Positions 50,939-60,300 of a stretch of DNA of 64,000 bases are shown here, piece by piece. This stretch comes from Gordonia amarae NBRC 15530. GTDB lineage: Bacteria; Actinomycetota; Actinomycetes; Mycobacteriales; Mycobacteriaceae. A model generated the notes under the pieces. It worked only from the letters and a program-made list of their open reading frames with translations, did no database searches and was not told the origin of the DNA. The stretch lies in assembly GCF_000241345.1 (NCBI RefSeq), contig NZ_BAED01000020.1, forward strand, positions 124,001 to 188,000, given 5' to 3'. Both the position numbers and the translations under genes were made by a program. How positions within the stretch are numbered: position 1 is the stretch's first letter; each line of letters begins with the position of its first letter.

Positions 50939-52309
50939 TCACACGGTCAGCCGGGCACCGGTGGTGTCCGCCGACTGGGCCGGGATATCGACTGTGGAGG
51001 GGGCGTGCGGCACGGTGGCCGCGTCGGAGACCGGCACTCCGTATCGCTCGACCTCGATCTGCCGCAACGACTTTCCGCGGGTATTGGGGGCCCACACCGC
51101 GCCGATGATCAGATGGATGGTCAGCAGGGCCACGAGTAGCGTTGCCACGAAACCCAGGCCGGTGGCCGAGAGCAGCGTCGGGAAGAAGAAGCTGAGCAGG
51201 CCGGTGAAGGTGCGGACCACGAAGAACATGACGCCTTGGGCGCTGGCCCGGTACGGGGTGGCGAACAGTTCGCTGGCCCACAGTCCGTAGAACGCCTGCG
51301 CACCGATGCCGCTCGACAGGCCCCACAGGACGGCGAAGACAAGCAGGGTCGGCAGGCCGCCGCCGGTGAAGGTCACCAGCACGATCCAGGCGGCGATGCC
51401 CAGACCGGCGCCGATGACGAACAGCAGTCGCTGCGACATACGGTCGGCGTACCTCATGAAACCGAAGTAGGTGGCGACGACGGTCAGCGCCCACACGAGC
51501 ACCTGCAGCAGGTCCTGCTGGACGGTGCTGTCGAGCCCGGCGGTCTCGTACACCCGGGGCATGAAGATGCCGGCCTGTCCGGCGACGGTGTTCCAGAACA
51601 GGTAGATGCCGCCGAGGAACAGCAGCGCGGTGATGTTGACCCGCTTGGAGAACAGGCCGCGCAGACCCTGCGCTCCCACAGTCGATTTCATCGATGCGGT
51701 CTCGTGTTGGCCCTCTTCCTTCCAGACCTTGGATTCCTGTAGACCCTGCCGGATCCACCAGACGACGGCCGCGACGACGAACAGGTGCAGGAAGATGAGC
51801 CTGGATCCGAGGAGACCGAGCGGTGCGAGTGCGGCCGCGAGTGCGAAGCCGATGAGTGGCCCGACGGACCAGGCGAGCTGGGCTGTGCCCACATGTTTGG
51901 CTCTCGCGTCGTTCGGTGCCTGCTCAGCGATATACGTCCACGATGCCGGAACACCGGCTCCCACCGCGAGTCCGGTGATCACGAACGCGATGAGCAACAT
52001 GCCGAAGTTGACGGCGCACGCCGCCAGCAGCACACCGGCCATGTACACCAGCAGGTCGTAGGTGTAGATCGCCTTGCGGCCGAACCGGTCACAGAGCGGT
52101 CCGCCGATCGCGGCGCCGACCGCCGCGCCGAAGGCGTTGGAGCTGAGAGCGGCGAGCAAGCCGACGGCGAAGTCGGTGATGCCGAACTCGTCCTGCCAGT
52201 AGGTGAGGCTGGTGGCGATCGCGATGATCGACCCCGCCTCGATGTAGTTGGCCATGGCGACAGAGATGGTCGCTCGCCATCCCGTCGTCGACTTGGCTCC
52301 GATTTTCAT
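50939..52309 (-). CDS. MFS sugar transporter, probable rhamnose importer
   Basis: A 456-residue major facilitator with twelve spans and the sugar-porter motif GGPLCDRFGRKAIYTYDLLV after helix 2. The operon position between mutarotase and isomerase points to uptake of L-rhamnose, in place of RhaT or an ABC system. Start ATG 52309. Confidence 0.85.
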   Translation of the reverse strand: MKIGAKSTTGWRATISVAMANYIEAGSIIAIATSLTYWQDEFGITDFAVGLLAALSSNAFGAAVGAAIGGPLCDRFGRKAIYTYDLLVYMAGVLLAACAVNFGMLLIAFVITGLAVGAGVPASWTYIAEQAPNDARAKHVGTAQLAWSVGPLIGFALAAALAPLGLLGSRLIFLHLFVVAAVVWWIRQGLQESKVWKEEGQHETASMKSTVGAQGLRGLFSKRVNITALLFLGGIYLFWNTVAGQAGIFMPRVYETAGLDSTVQQDLLQVLVWALTVVATYFGFMRYADRMSQRLLFVIGAGLGIAAWIVLVTFTGGGLPTLLVFAVLWGLSSGIGAQAFYGLWASELFATPYRASAQGVMFFVVRTFTGLLSFFFPTLLSATGLGFVATLLVALLTIHLIIGAVWAPNTRGKSLRQIEVERYGVPVSDAATVPHAPSTVDIPAQSADTTGARLTV

Positions 52310-52366
52310 GGTGGTTCCTTCGGGTGTGTGGTTCAGGTGGATGAAAGATGTTGTGGGGGAGTGTGA

Positions 52367-52741
52367 TCAGTCGAGGTGGAAGTACTCGGTGAGCTGATCG
52401 CGGACGGTGTCGGGGTTGGCGCCGGAGTCGCCGGGTTCTGCGGGTGCGAAGTAGCCGGCCATCGTTGCCTGCCAGCGGTCGTTGACCGCGGTGGCCTCCA
52501 TGCGTGCGGTGGCACGGGCGAAGTCGTCGGTTTCGAGGTAGCCGACCACCATGCCGTCGCGTTCCCGGAGGAACAGCGAGTAGTTGTGCCAGCCGGCCTC
52601 GCGGAGGGTGTCGAGCATCTCGGGCCACACCGTGGTGTGCGCGGCCAGGTAGTCCTCGACGCGCTCGGGCTTGAGCTGCAGCACGAAGCAGACGCGCTGC
52701 GCATCGCCGACGGTGGTCTGGGTGCTCGCCGTGTGTGTCAT
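52367..52741 (-). CDS. rhaM: L-rhamnose mutarotase
   Basis: A 124-residue protein with RVCFVLQLKPERVEDYLAAH, WPEMLDTLREAGWHNYSLFL and YLETDDFARATARM, all features of RhaM (YiiL). It interconverts the alpha and beta anomers of L-rhamnose. It is the first gene of the leftward rhamnose operon, 48 bases from the large palindromic operator. Confidence 0.93.
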   Translation of the reverse strand: MTHTASTQTTVGDAQRVCFVLQLKPERVEDYLAAHTTVWPEMLDTLREAGWHNYSLFLRERDGMVVGYLETDDFARATARMEATAVNDRWQATMAGYFAPAEPGDSGANPDTVRDQLTEYFHLD

Positions 52742-52789
52742 CTGCTTGCTCCGTTCCTGTGACGCTACTCGGGTTGCGTCGCTCCGGTG

Positions 52790-52819
52790 ATCACAAATTG
52801 AAACGTTTCAATTTGTGAT
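52790..52819. promoter_or_regulatory. 30-bp perfect palindrome: LacI-type operator of the rhamnose operon
   Basis: The sequence is exactly self-complementary over 30 bases, with core TTGAAACGTTTCAA (52798-52811) and arms ATCACAAA/TTTGTGAT. TGAAACGTTTCA with a central CG is the style of LacI-family sites. It lies between rhaM and the divergent SWIM-finger gene and is likely bound by the LacI protein encoded at 43756-44832. Confidence 0.85.
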
Positions 52820-52903
52820 GGGAAGCACATTAGGTCAAGGTCGTATGCCGCGTCAAGAGGGGTGCGTTGTAGCGACTGAGGTACTGCAGACGACCCTGGC
52901 AGG

Positions 52904-54289
52904 ATGGTCGGGGTGAGCACGGACATCGACTACGCGTACGGGGTGCTGTCGGTTCTGGACGAGGTGGACGGCGTCGCGCATCTTGGCCTGGCCACCAGCG
53001 GCGGCGCCACCCCGGACGGGCATGTCGCGCACCCGTACTTCCTGACAGCGTTCGTCGAGTATCCATGGGTTGTCGCCGATGCGCTGCTGATGGTTGCCCG
53101 GGTGGCGCGCACACGCTTCTACGTCCCACCGAACTCTCTGGCCGCGATGCTGCGAGCAGCCGACCCTGTTGTCACTGCGACCGCTGAGGGGGTCCGGTTC
53201 GAGTCGTTCAGCGCCTGTTGTGGGGTGTACGCGCGACTCGATGTGGACGCAGATGCGCTCGACGCCCGCCATCTCGCGCCGGGCGTCACCAACGTCGACG
53301 TGAATCCTCCACTGCGGCAGGCACTTGCCTCACTGCGTCCGGGGGAGCCGCTACGTCTGGACGTCGGCAGCGAATCGCTGACGGTCACCACGTTCGATGC
53401 ATCGGTGGTCGAGGAGAAGGTGACGCTGCCGAAGCGGTGGCTCAAGGGTTTTGCCGAAACCCAGGTGCTCAGCGTCGGAATGATATTGCGGTACAGCCTC
53501 GACAAGATCGATGCGGTCCGCTTCGTGCAGGCATTGCCGAAGAACTCGCCGACGCGCTCGGTCATGTGGGCCGCACCGGCAGTGCGAGGCTTACGGCTGG
53601 GCACCCGGCCCACCGCCGGAGCCGTCTGCGTTGCCGGACCCGAACGGCTCCGCGCCCTCGAACCGCTGCTGCGGCATGCCACCGGTCTGAAAGCATATGG
53701 GCCAGAATCTGATCGGTCGTCGTCACCCATGGCGAGTGCCTGGGTGTTGGAGGTTCCCGGCGGTCGCATCACCGTGGCACTCTCACCGGAGAAGTCGCGC
53801 GGCTTCTCCGGAGAGGGCGCGGTGCTCCCACTCCTCGCAGGCGGAGACGTCGCCGAGGACGCCGACCTGATCTCGGCGTTCCTCGCCTTCGACCCGCGCA
53901 TCGACCTCGTCCGGCTGGCCACCGCATCGGGTCTGCCGGCCAAACGGGTTGAGGGTGCGCTCGCGGTCCTGGCGTCGTCTGGGCAGGTCGGCTTCGACGT
54001 CACGACCGGCCACTACTTCCACCGTCCGCTGCCGGTGAATCCCGATGCGCTCGCGACACTCCACCCGCGGCTGGTCGACGCCCACAAACTCGTCGACGCC
54101 GGTGCCGTCACCCCGGCCGCCGACGGACGCGTCACCGTCTCCTCGGGTGGCGTCGACTACACGGTGCGACCATCCGGATCGATCACCGACGCCACCTGCA
54201 CGTGCCCCTGGCATGCCAAACACCGCGGAACCCGTGGGCCATGCAAACACATCCTGTCCGCTCACATTGTGTCTCAGGGTGATTCATGA
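52904..54289 (+). CDS. SWIM zinc-finger protein
   Basis: A 461-residue protein (start ATG 52904, or GTG 52913). The C terminus has CTCPWHAKHRGTRGPCKH, the SWIM pattern CxCx(n)CxH that binds zinc and often DNA or protein. The rest lacks known motifs. In many actinobacteria and in the E. coli yeh region, such a gene lies next to a large gene for an uncharacterised partner; here the partner appears to be the broken convergent gene at 54363-55956. Cellular role unknown. Confidence 0.8.
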   Translation: MVGVSTDIDYAYGVLSVLDEVDGVAHLGLATSGGATPDGHVAHPYFLTAFVEYPWVVADALLMVARVARTRFYVPPNSLAAMLRAADPVVTATAEGVRFESFSACCGVYARLDVDADALDARHLAPGVTNVDVNPPLRQALASLRPGEPLRLDVGSESLTVTTFDASVVEEKVTLPKRWLKGFAETQVLSVGMILRYSLDKIDAVRFVQALPKNSPTRSVMWAAPAVRGLRLGTRPTAGAVCVAGPERLRALEPLLRHATGLKAYGPESDRSSSPMASAWVLEVPGGRITVALSPEKSRGFSGEGAVLPLLAGGDVAEDADLISAFLAFDPRIDLVRLATASGLPAKRVEGALAVLASSGQVGFDVTTGHYFHRPLPVNPDALATLHPRLVDAHKLVDAGAVTPAADGRVTVSSGGVDYTVRPSGSITDATCTCPWHAKHRGTRGPCKHILSAHIVSQGDS

Positions 54290-54362
54290 ACCACGACGAC
54301 AGCAGCGCAGCGTCGAACCTGTGATGCTTGTCGTGAACTCTGTGACCGTGTCGCCGGCAGGT

Positions 54363-55956
54363 CTAGTCGGCGAGTAGCTGTTTGGCGTGCCGCGCAGCCA
54401 GCGAGGAACCCTTGAAGCCGGTAAGCCATTCTCGCAGAACGGCGTCGTCGGCAACGCGGCCGAGGCGCAGCGATTCGTTGAGGAGGACTTCGAGTAGTTT
54501 GCCGATTCCTCGGGTGCTGCGATCGACTTGCGGCAGAAGGGCGCTCAGTACATCGACTACAGCCACTGATCCGGCGGTCGAGATCGATGCGGCGTCGGCC
54601 AGCGACGATGCCCATCGGGTGAGGATGCAGGCCGGGACGCACGCGGCCATCGAGGTGGCCGTGTCGGCGGCGGAGTAGCGTCGCGGGACGGCTTCGGTGA
54701 ACAGTTCTGCTGCGGCGGAACGAACTTCGGCGCGTTTTGCCGACAGCGTGAGGGCGAGTAGCTGCGCGGTGGCGTCGAACCACCGTCCGGGATGACGGCG
54801 CAACGCGGTCACGTATCGCTCATCGGAGTAGCGGGCCTCGGACAGGTCGATCCCGTCGTTGGCCGCCCGCAGACCGTACGCCACCACATGCAGGGTCGAC
54901 GGCGGATGCACGATTGCCAACTCGTCGATCAGCAGCGGATGGAGTTCGTCGCCGAATTGGGCTGAGTGGGAACGGATCAGGCCGGGATTGGAGATGAGTC
55001 GGCCCGTGAACCCGGAGGCTCCGCGAACCGCCGGCCACCACGCGGTGCTGGTGCCCTTGTTCTCGCCGGACCCCCACGACCACGTCTTGCTCCGCCATTC
55101 CACCGCGATCGAGTCGGTGATGGTGCTACCGGTGTCGCCCGACTCCAGGGCGGTCAGTATGCGCTTGCCGGATACCGACAGTTTTCCGCTGGTACGCAGA
55201 TCGGCGGCCGCTTCCGCTCGGCCGTCCTCGCCCAGCCGCAGCAGTGCCTGGGTCAGATCGGCCGGGAGCGGTTCAACACCGAGCTCGACGACGGAGCGAT
55301 ACCGCCGAACCAATGCGGTCGGGGCAACCCAGCCCGCTTCGTCGGTGGGTGTGGCCAACAGCGGCCGCCGAGGCTCTGTCCCGGTGGCCATCCGGATGAC
55401 CTCGTGGATGCGTTCGTCGAAGGCCCCCCATCGCCGCGACCTTCGTTCCGGTGAACGCGGGTGCACAGGAGGCGACGAACGCGTCGGCGTCGAGTAGCTT
55501 CGCCTTCTGGACCGCCGCCAGTTGCGAGACCGCCAGCGACACACTCGCACCCATGCGGCTGCCGAGGGTGGCGCACAGGACGTCCTGGTCGCGGGCGGCC
55601 TCGTGGGCATTCGATTGCAGTGCCTTGTATGTGCGCGAGTACCAGCCGGCCCGATAGCTCGAATAGTCCCGGTCGAGTGCTTCGAGGCAACTACGCAGCA
55701 CCCGAGCGCGGTCGAGGGTGCCGTCGCCGCAAAGCTCGACGATGGCGGTGCGCCACGAATCCCGTTGGTAAGTATCGACGTTGGTCAGCGAAACCTCGCC
55801 ACCCCGCCCGGCCGGATCGAGACCGTCGACGAACACACGGGGCGACGGGTCCTCGACGTCGCGCAGTGCCGTGTACAGGTCGTGAAGTGACGCACCGCCT
55901 GCCACGAGCGACGGCAACGCCGCCAGATACGACTGCAGGTTCGGGTAACTCATCAC
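54363..55956 (-). pseudogene. large hypothetical gene (DUF6493-like) broken by a frameshift
   Basis: Two overlapping leftward frames read as one protein of about 530 residues if one base is removed from the G6 run at 55424-55429 (CCCCCC on the plus strand). The first ends ...PAFTGTKVAAMG, then continues in the other frame AFDERIHEVIRMATGTEPRR through to the stop at 54363. The N-terminal part starts at ATG 55956 or 55953. The helical, repeat-like composition and position beside a SWIM-finger gene resemble DUF6493-type proteins. A sequencing error, a recent mutation, or phase variation at the G-run are all possible. Confidence 0.65.
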
Positions 55957-56010
55957 GGCAACCTTAACGGAGATCGCTTGAACCAGGCACGTGGTCCACG
56001 CCGCGTGGGG

Positions 56011-57426
56011 TCAGACGGCGTGCGCGAGCCGCACCAGTTCCTTGACCTCGGCGTCGAATGCGGAGACCAGCTTCTCCGGTTCGGCGACCTGGTCGGCGTC
56101 GGCCTTGAAGCCGACCCACACCTGGCCGTTGTAGGTGTAGATGCAGGCGGCGATGGTCTGGTCGCCGGCGGTGGGCGCCCAGGCCAGCATGCCGTCGATG
56201 CGGCTGCCACCGAGGTAGCGGGCCTCGCGCGGTCCGGGCACGTTGGTGGTGACGCCGGTGGCCTTGCTTGAGAAGAACCCGACCAGCACCTTTTCGAGTT
56301 CTTTCACGGTCAGCCCGATGACGCGGATACCGCTGAACACGATGAACGCCTCGGGTGAGTTCTTGATCGCGTCCATCCGGCGGTGGGTTTCCATCAGCCG
56401 CTCGATCGGTTCGCGCAGTCGGGTCGGATATTCGACGACGACCAGCGCGAACTCGTTGCCGAGTTCGGCGGGCGGGGCCTGCCCGGGGGTGCGGACGTTG
56501 ACCGGCACCATCGTCGGCAGGTCACCGCGGTCGGCGCCGTGTTCTTCGAGGTAGCCGCCGAGCGCCCCGGCCATCGCGCACATCAGTACGTCGTTGACGG
56601 TGGTTCCGGTCTTACGGCCGAGCAGTTTGATGTCGGCGAGAGCGAACGGTTGGCACCACACCGCCCGCTTGGATCGTCCGGGCGTGCCGGTGAGCGGCCC
56701 CTGCGGCGCCCCCTCGGCGAGCAGGAGTTTGTCGGCGACGTCGCCGGTGCGGGCCACCTGCCGCAGCGCGCCGGTGAGCTGGTCGATGGCACGGATCGCG
56801 GCCGTCGGGCCGAACTTCGACGGCACCGACGCGACGGTCCGGGCCGCCGAGGTCAGGATCTCGAGCCCGTGGTCGGCGGCGTCCTGGACCTGGGCGACGA
56901 GCGAGGGCTGTGCGTCGACCGGGGTCTCGCCGGCGGCCGGTTCGGCCGGCAGATCGCCGTCGGGGGTGGCCTCGGTGAGCGAGAGCATCACCTCGTTGAG
57001 GGCGATGCCGTCGGCGATGCAGTGGTGGATGCGGCTGTAGATGACCGAACCCTTGTGATAGCCGTCGATCAGATGCGCCTGCCACAGCGGTCGCGTCTGT
57101 CGCAGCGGGATCTGCATCTGCTCCTCGATGTAGCGCTGCAGCGTCGAGTCCTCGCCGTCGGGGAGGGTGTGCCGGATCAGGTGTTTGCTCAGCAGGAAGT
57201 TGGGGTCGTGATTCCAGTGCGGTGAGCCGATCCCGGCGCGCGGGCGCTTGACCCGCTGCCGGAACGACGGATAGGCCTCGACGAGGCGCTTCTGGAACAG
57301 TTCGGAGACCCGGTCCCAGTCGGCGGGGCCGTCGAGCACCATCAGGGAGTCGATCACCATCAGATTCTCGGGCGTGTCCATGTTGAGCCAGATGGTGTCC
57401 ACCGGGCCCATGGTTCGATCCGTCAT
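56011..57426 (-). CDS. wax ester synthase / diacylglycerol acyltransferase (WS/DGAT)
   Basis: A 471-residue acyltransferase with the catalytic HHCIADG (HHxxxDG, near residue 139) and the conserved TVNDVLMCAMAGAL region. The family makes triacylglycerol or wax esters from acyl-CoA at the inner membrane and is multiplied in mycolata. Length matches the usual 450-475 aa. Start ATG 57426. Confidence 0.93.
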   Translation of the reverse strand: MTDRTMGPVDTIWLNMDTPENLMVIDSLMVLDGPADWDRVSELFQKRLVEAYPSFRQRVKRPRAGIGSPHWNHDPNFLLSKHLIRHTLPDGEDSTLQRYIEEQMQIPLRQTRPLWQAHLIDGYHKGSVIYSRIHHCIADGIALNEVMLSLTEATPDGDLPAEPAAGETPVDAQPSLVAQVQDAADHGLEILTSAARTVASVPSKFGPTAAIRAIDQLTGALRQVARTGDVADKLLLAEGAPQGPLTGTPGRSKRAVWCQPFALADIKLLGRKTGTTVNDVLMCAMAGALGGYLEEHGADRGDLPTMVPVNVRTPGQAPPAELGNEFALVVVEYPTRLREPIERLMETHRRMDAIKNSPEAFIVFSGIRVIGLTVKELEKVLVGFFSSKATGVTTNVPGPREARYLGGSRIDGMLAWAPTAGDQTIAACIYTYNGQVWVGFKADADQVAEPEKLVSAFDAEVKELVRLAHAV

Positions 57427-57547
57427 TTCCCCACCTACTTCGAACTCGACTGGCGCTGGTCACTCTACCCCGGACCCAGCACCCGAATCCACGAATCCCC
57501 GGACCGGTGACCTTGGGCCCAATGCTGCTCCCGGTGATCAAAAACCG

Positions 57548-57587
57548 TTCCCGCTTATCGGATTTCGCGATACCCGATAGGCGGGAA
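57548..57587 (-). terminator. terminator of the amine-oxidase gene
   Basis: TTCCCGCTTATCGG (57548-57561) and CCGATAGGCGGGAA (57574-57587) pair over 14 bp with one mismatch, 30 bases downstream of the leftward amine-oxidase stop. On the minus strand the stem is followed by CGGTTTTTGATCACC, a short T-run. Confidence 0.75.
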
Positions 57588-57617
57588 GAGCTTTGCGACG
57601 CGGGAACCCGTGAGGTG

Positions 57618-58937
57618 TCAGCGGGACCACAGGGTGGTGATGTCGATGTCGCCGGCGATGTTCGCCGCGGCGCGGTGGCCCGACAGCAGGGCCGCGGTGA
57701 CGGTGGCCGGGTCGTCGGTCCAGGTGGCCTCGCCCGCCAGCTGCAGCACGCCGCCGATCGGGGTGGCCAGGTCGTCGTGGTCGGCGGTGGTGGAGCCGGG
57801 CAGCATGTAGGCGTACGAACCACGGGAAAACGGATCGTCGTGCCAGTGCGTGACGACTATCGACTCGGGATCGATTGCATCGCTGTAGATCTCACGCAGC
57901 GATGCCATCACCGACGTGGCGACCTCGTCGTCGGACCAGGCTCGGATGGCCTGTGCGCACGGTCCGGCCGCGAAGGTCAGCAGCGTCGGCTCGCCGTGCA
58001 GCCGGGTCAGGTCGTAGAACGAATGCCACCACACGCCCGCCTCGCCCTGCCTGCGGATCGCGTACACGCCGTCGTCCCAGAACTTCCGCGGGAAGCGCAG
58101 GAAGATCTTCTCGAAGTTGTTCATCGCCAACCGATTCAGCGCGCCGGCGACGGGTTCGGGCAGCGGGGGAGTGAACGTGATGGTCCCGGATCGCAGCACC
58201 CCGACCGGAACGGTCACCACCGCCGTCGAAGCGCGAAACTCCTTGTCGCCCACCGTGATGGTCACTCTCGAGGTATCCGACGTGACACCCGTGACCACAT
58301 GTTCGAGCCGGATGTCGAGACCGGCCGCCAGTCGTGCGGCCAGCACGTCGTATCCGTCGGGGAACACCACCTCGTCACCGATGGTCTCGTCGTCGTCGAG
58401 CCCGTGCGCGTCGAGATCATCGATCCATACCCCGTACTGTTCCTCGGTCCGGTGCCGCAGAAACTCCCGTACCCGCTCGACCCGCTCGACGGGCCGATCA
58501 AGGGACGCCAGCACGGTGTCGGCGGCCTGCCCGTAGCTGGTACCCGACACCGATGACGCGATGGCGTCTGTGAGCATCTCGTCGACACGAGCCAGGTCGT
58601 CGACGAACGCGGTCACCTCCGCGTCGGACAGCCGCCGCCCCTCCGGGTCGTAGTACGCGGTCGGCCGGCTGTACGGCTGATAGCTCCCGACGCTGAATTC
58701 GACGGTGCGCATACCGAATCCGCGCACGGCATCGTAGAGCGGCGCGTCGTCGATGCCGTGGACCCAGGACGCGCCCAGATCGGTGACCCGGCCGCCGGCA
58801 CGTTCGGTGACCACCCGCCCGCCGATCCGGTCCCGCGCCTCCAAGACGACGACACGCCACCCCGCGCCGTGCAGCAGCCGCGCTGCCGTCAGCCCCGCGA
58901 TCCCGGCGCCGACCACGATCACGTCGTACTCACTCAT
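57618..58937 (-). CDS. flavin monoamine/polyamine oxidase
   Basis: A 439-residue FAD enzyme with VIVVGAGIAGLTAARLLHGA at the N terminus, the amine-oxidase motif RIGGRVVTE (GG doublet), and C-terminal LQLAGEATW. It resembles polyamine or monoamine oxidases, oxidising an amine with release of H2O2 if oxygen is the acceptor. Start ATG 58937 (GTG 58943 also possible). Substrate unknown; it stands alone. Confidence 0.85.
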   Translation of the reverse strand: MSEYDVIVVGAGIAGLTAARLLHGAGWRVVVLEARDRIGGRVVTERAGGRVTDLGASWVHGIDDAPLYDAVRGFGMRTVEFSVGSYQPYSRPTAYYDPEGRRLSDAEVTAFVDDLARVDEMLTDAIASSVSGTSYGQAADTVLASLDRPVERVERVREFLRHRTEEQYGVWIDDLDAHGLDDDETIGDEVVFPDGYDVLAARLAAGLDIRLEHVVTGVTSDTSRVTITVGDKEFRASTAVVTVPVGVLRSGTITFTPPLPEPVAGALNRLAMNNFEKIFLRFPRKFWDDGVYAIRRQGEAGVWWHSFYDLTRLHGEPTLLTFAAGPCAQAIRAWSDDEVATSVMASLREIYSDAIDPESIVVTHWHDDPFSRGSYAYMLPGSTTADHDDLATPIGGVLQLAGEATWTDDPATVTAALLSGHRAAANIAGDIDITTLWSR

Positions 58938-59051
58938 CGACACAGAATGCCCGATTCAGTCGGAGTCGGTATCGAGTATCGGCCACGGCGTCCGGTATGG
59001 CCAGCAAGAATACTATTGTGCATATATATGAAAGGGAGTATATATGGACGG

Positions 59052-59378
59052 GTGACGACGACGGATGTACTGGAAGCAATCATCGATCCCACCCGCCGGC
59101 GCATCCTCGACGCGATTCGGGACGGGGAGCGTTCAGTGGGCGAGTTGGTGGAGATCGTCGGCATGCACCAACCGGGTGTATCCAGACATCTGAAAGTGCT
59201 CCGCGATGCCGGGCTGGTCGAGGTTCGCAAGGATGCGAACCGCCGGCTGTATCGCCTTCGCCCGGAACCGCTCCGCGAACTCGACGTATGGCTGGAACCC
59301 TACCGGCTCGAATGGTCCAACCGTCTCGATTCGCTCGAACGTCACCTCGAACAATCCGCCGCACCGAAGGACAAGTGA
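59052..59378 (+). CDS. ArsR-family regulator
   Basis: A 108-residue winged-helix protein: TDVLEAIIDPTRRRILDAIR, LVEIVGMHQPGVSRHLKVLR (recognition helix), then LVEVRKDANRRLYRL. No metal-binding cysteine motif is seen, so it belongs to the non-metal ArsR group that sits with SRPBCC genes. I use GTG 59052 (VTTTDVLEA is the normal beginning); ATG 59028 is the alternative. The gap before it holds the palindrome CATATATATG (59021-59030). It is followed at 11 bases by an SRPBCC gene. Confidence 0.85.
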   Translation: MTTTDVLEAIIDPTRRRILDAIRDGERSVGELVEIVGMHQPGVSRHLKVLRDAGLVEVRKDANRRLYRLRPEPLRELDVWLEPYRLEWSNRLDSLERHLEQSAAPKDK

Positions 59379-59389
59379 GGACCCACATC

Positions 59390-59947
59390 ATGAATACGCA
59401 ACCGGCCCCAAGCCGATTCGGCACGATCGAACGCACGCCCGACGGCGGACTGATCCGATACGAGCGGCTCCTTCGTTTTCCGATCGGCGACGTCTGGTCG
59501 GCGATCACCGAGCCCGCACGCTTGGCCGAGTGGTGGCCACCGTTCGCCACCGAGGTGACAGTCGATCTACGTGTGGGAGGGTCGATCTCGTTTCCCTGGC
59601 CCGACGATGATGGCGACGATGACAACGACGGTATGCAGACGTTGTCATTCACCATCTTGCGGCTCGAGCCGCCGAGGCTGCTCGAACACTCCCACACAGG
59701 TCCCGGATCGTGGCTGCGGTACGAACTCGAGGAACTACCTGAGGGCGCCGGAACACGCCTGATGGCAACCTATTTCGTGCCTGATCCGGATCTGGCGGTC
59801 GAACGCGGTGATATCGTGGGCGCCCACTACGGCCTGGATCGTCTCGAAGCCGCCCTCGCCGGGCAGGCATCTCCGATCGATCGGGACGTGTTCGCGCGGC
59901 TGCAGTCGGCCTACGCCGAACGGGGTCTGGCGCGGGTGCCGGACTAG
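59390..59947 (+). CDS. SRPBCC (AHSA1-type) domain protein
   Basis: A 185-residue protein of the START-like/SRPBCC fold: RYERLLRFPIGDVWSAITEP, LAEWWPPFATEV, and GSWLRYELEELPEGAGTRLM. Such proteins bind hydrophobic ligands and are typically encoded after ArsR genes. An acidic insertion DDDGDDDNDG breaks one loop. Function unknown; co-transcribed with the ArsR gene. Confidence 0.85.
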   Translation: MNTQPAPSRFGTIERTPDGGLIRYERLLRFPIGDVWSAITEPARLAEWWPPFATEVTVDLRVGGSISFPWPDDDGDDDNDGMQTLSFTILRLEPPRLLEHSHTGPGSWLRYELEELPEGAGTRLMATYFVPDPDLAVERGDIVGAHYGLDRLEAALAGQASPIDRDVFARLQSAYAERGLARVPD

Positions 59948-59997
59948 GCTCATAGATCGAGCGGGCCACCCAGGCTCGGGCAGACACAGGAGAAAGC

Positions 59998-60276
59998 ATG
60001 ACGATCTTCGCCGTCCACTACGACTACGCCCCCGACAAGGCCGCCGTCCGCGACGAGCACAGGCCGCTGCACCGCAAGTGGCTCGGCGAGGCACACGAGG
60101 CGGGCACGGTGCTGACGTGCGGCCCGTATCCGGACGGCACCGGCGCCCTCATCCTGATCCGCGCCGAGAGCCTCGACGCCGTCCAGGCGTTTCTGGCCGA
60201 CGATCCCTTCCACACGCACGACGCGATCGCCGCCGTGCGCATCAACGAATGGACCCAGGTCTACGGGCCGTTCTGA
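59998..60276 (+). CDS. YciI-like protein
   Basis: A 92-residue YciI/DGPF-domain protein: FAVHYDYAPDKAAVRDEHRP at the start, then AGTVLTCGPYPDGTGALILI and DDPFHTHDAI, typical of this ferredoxin-like fold. Catalytic role unknown. Last gene of the ArsR-SRPBCC-YciI group; AGGAGAAAGC precedes the start. Confidence 0.88.
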   Translation: MTIFAVHYDYAPDKAAVRDEHRPLHRKWLGEAHEAGTVLTCGPYPDGTGALILIRAESLDAVQAFLADDPFHTHDAIAAVRINEWTQVYGPF

Positions 60277-60300
60277 CAGGGTCCGGTCACGCCGTCCGTG

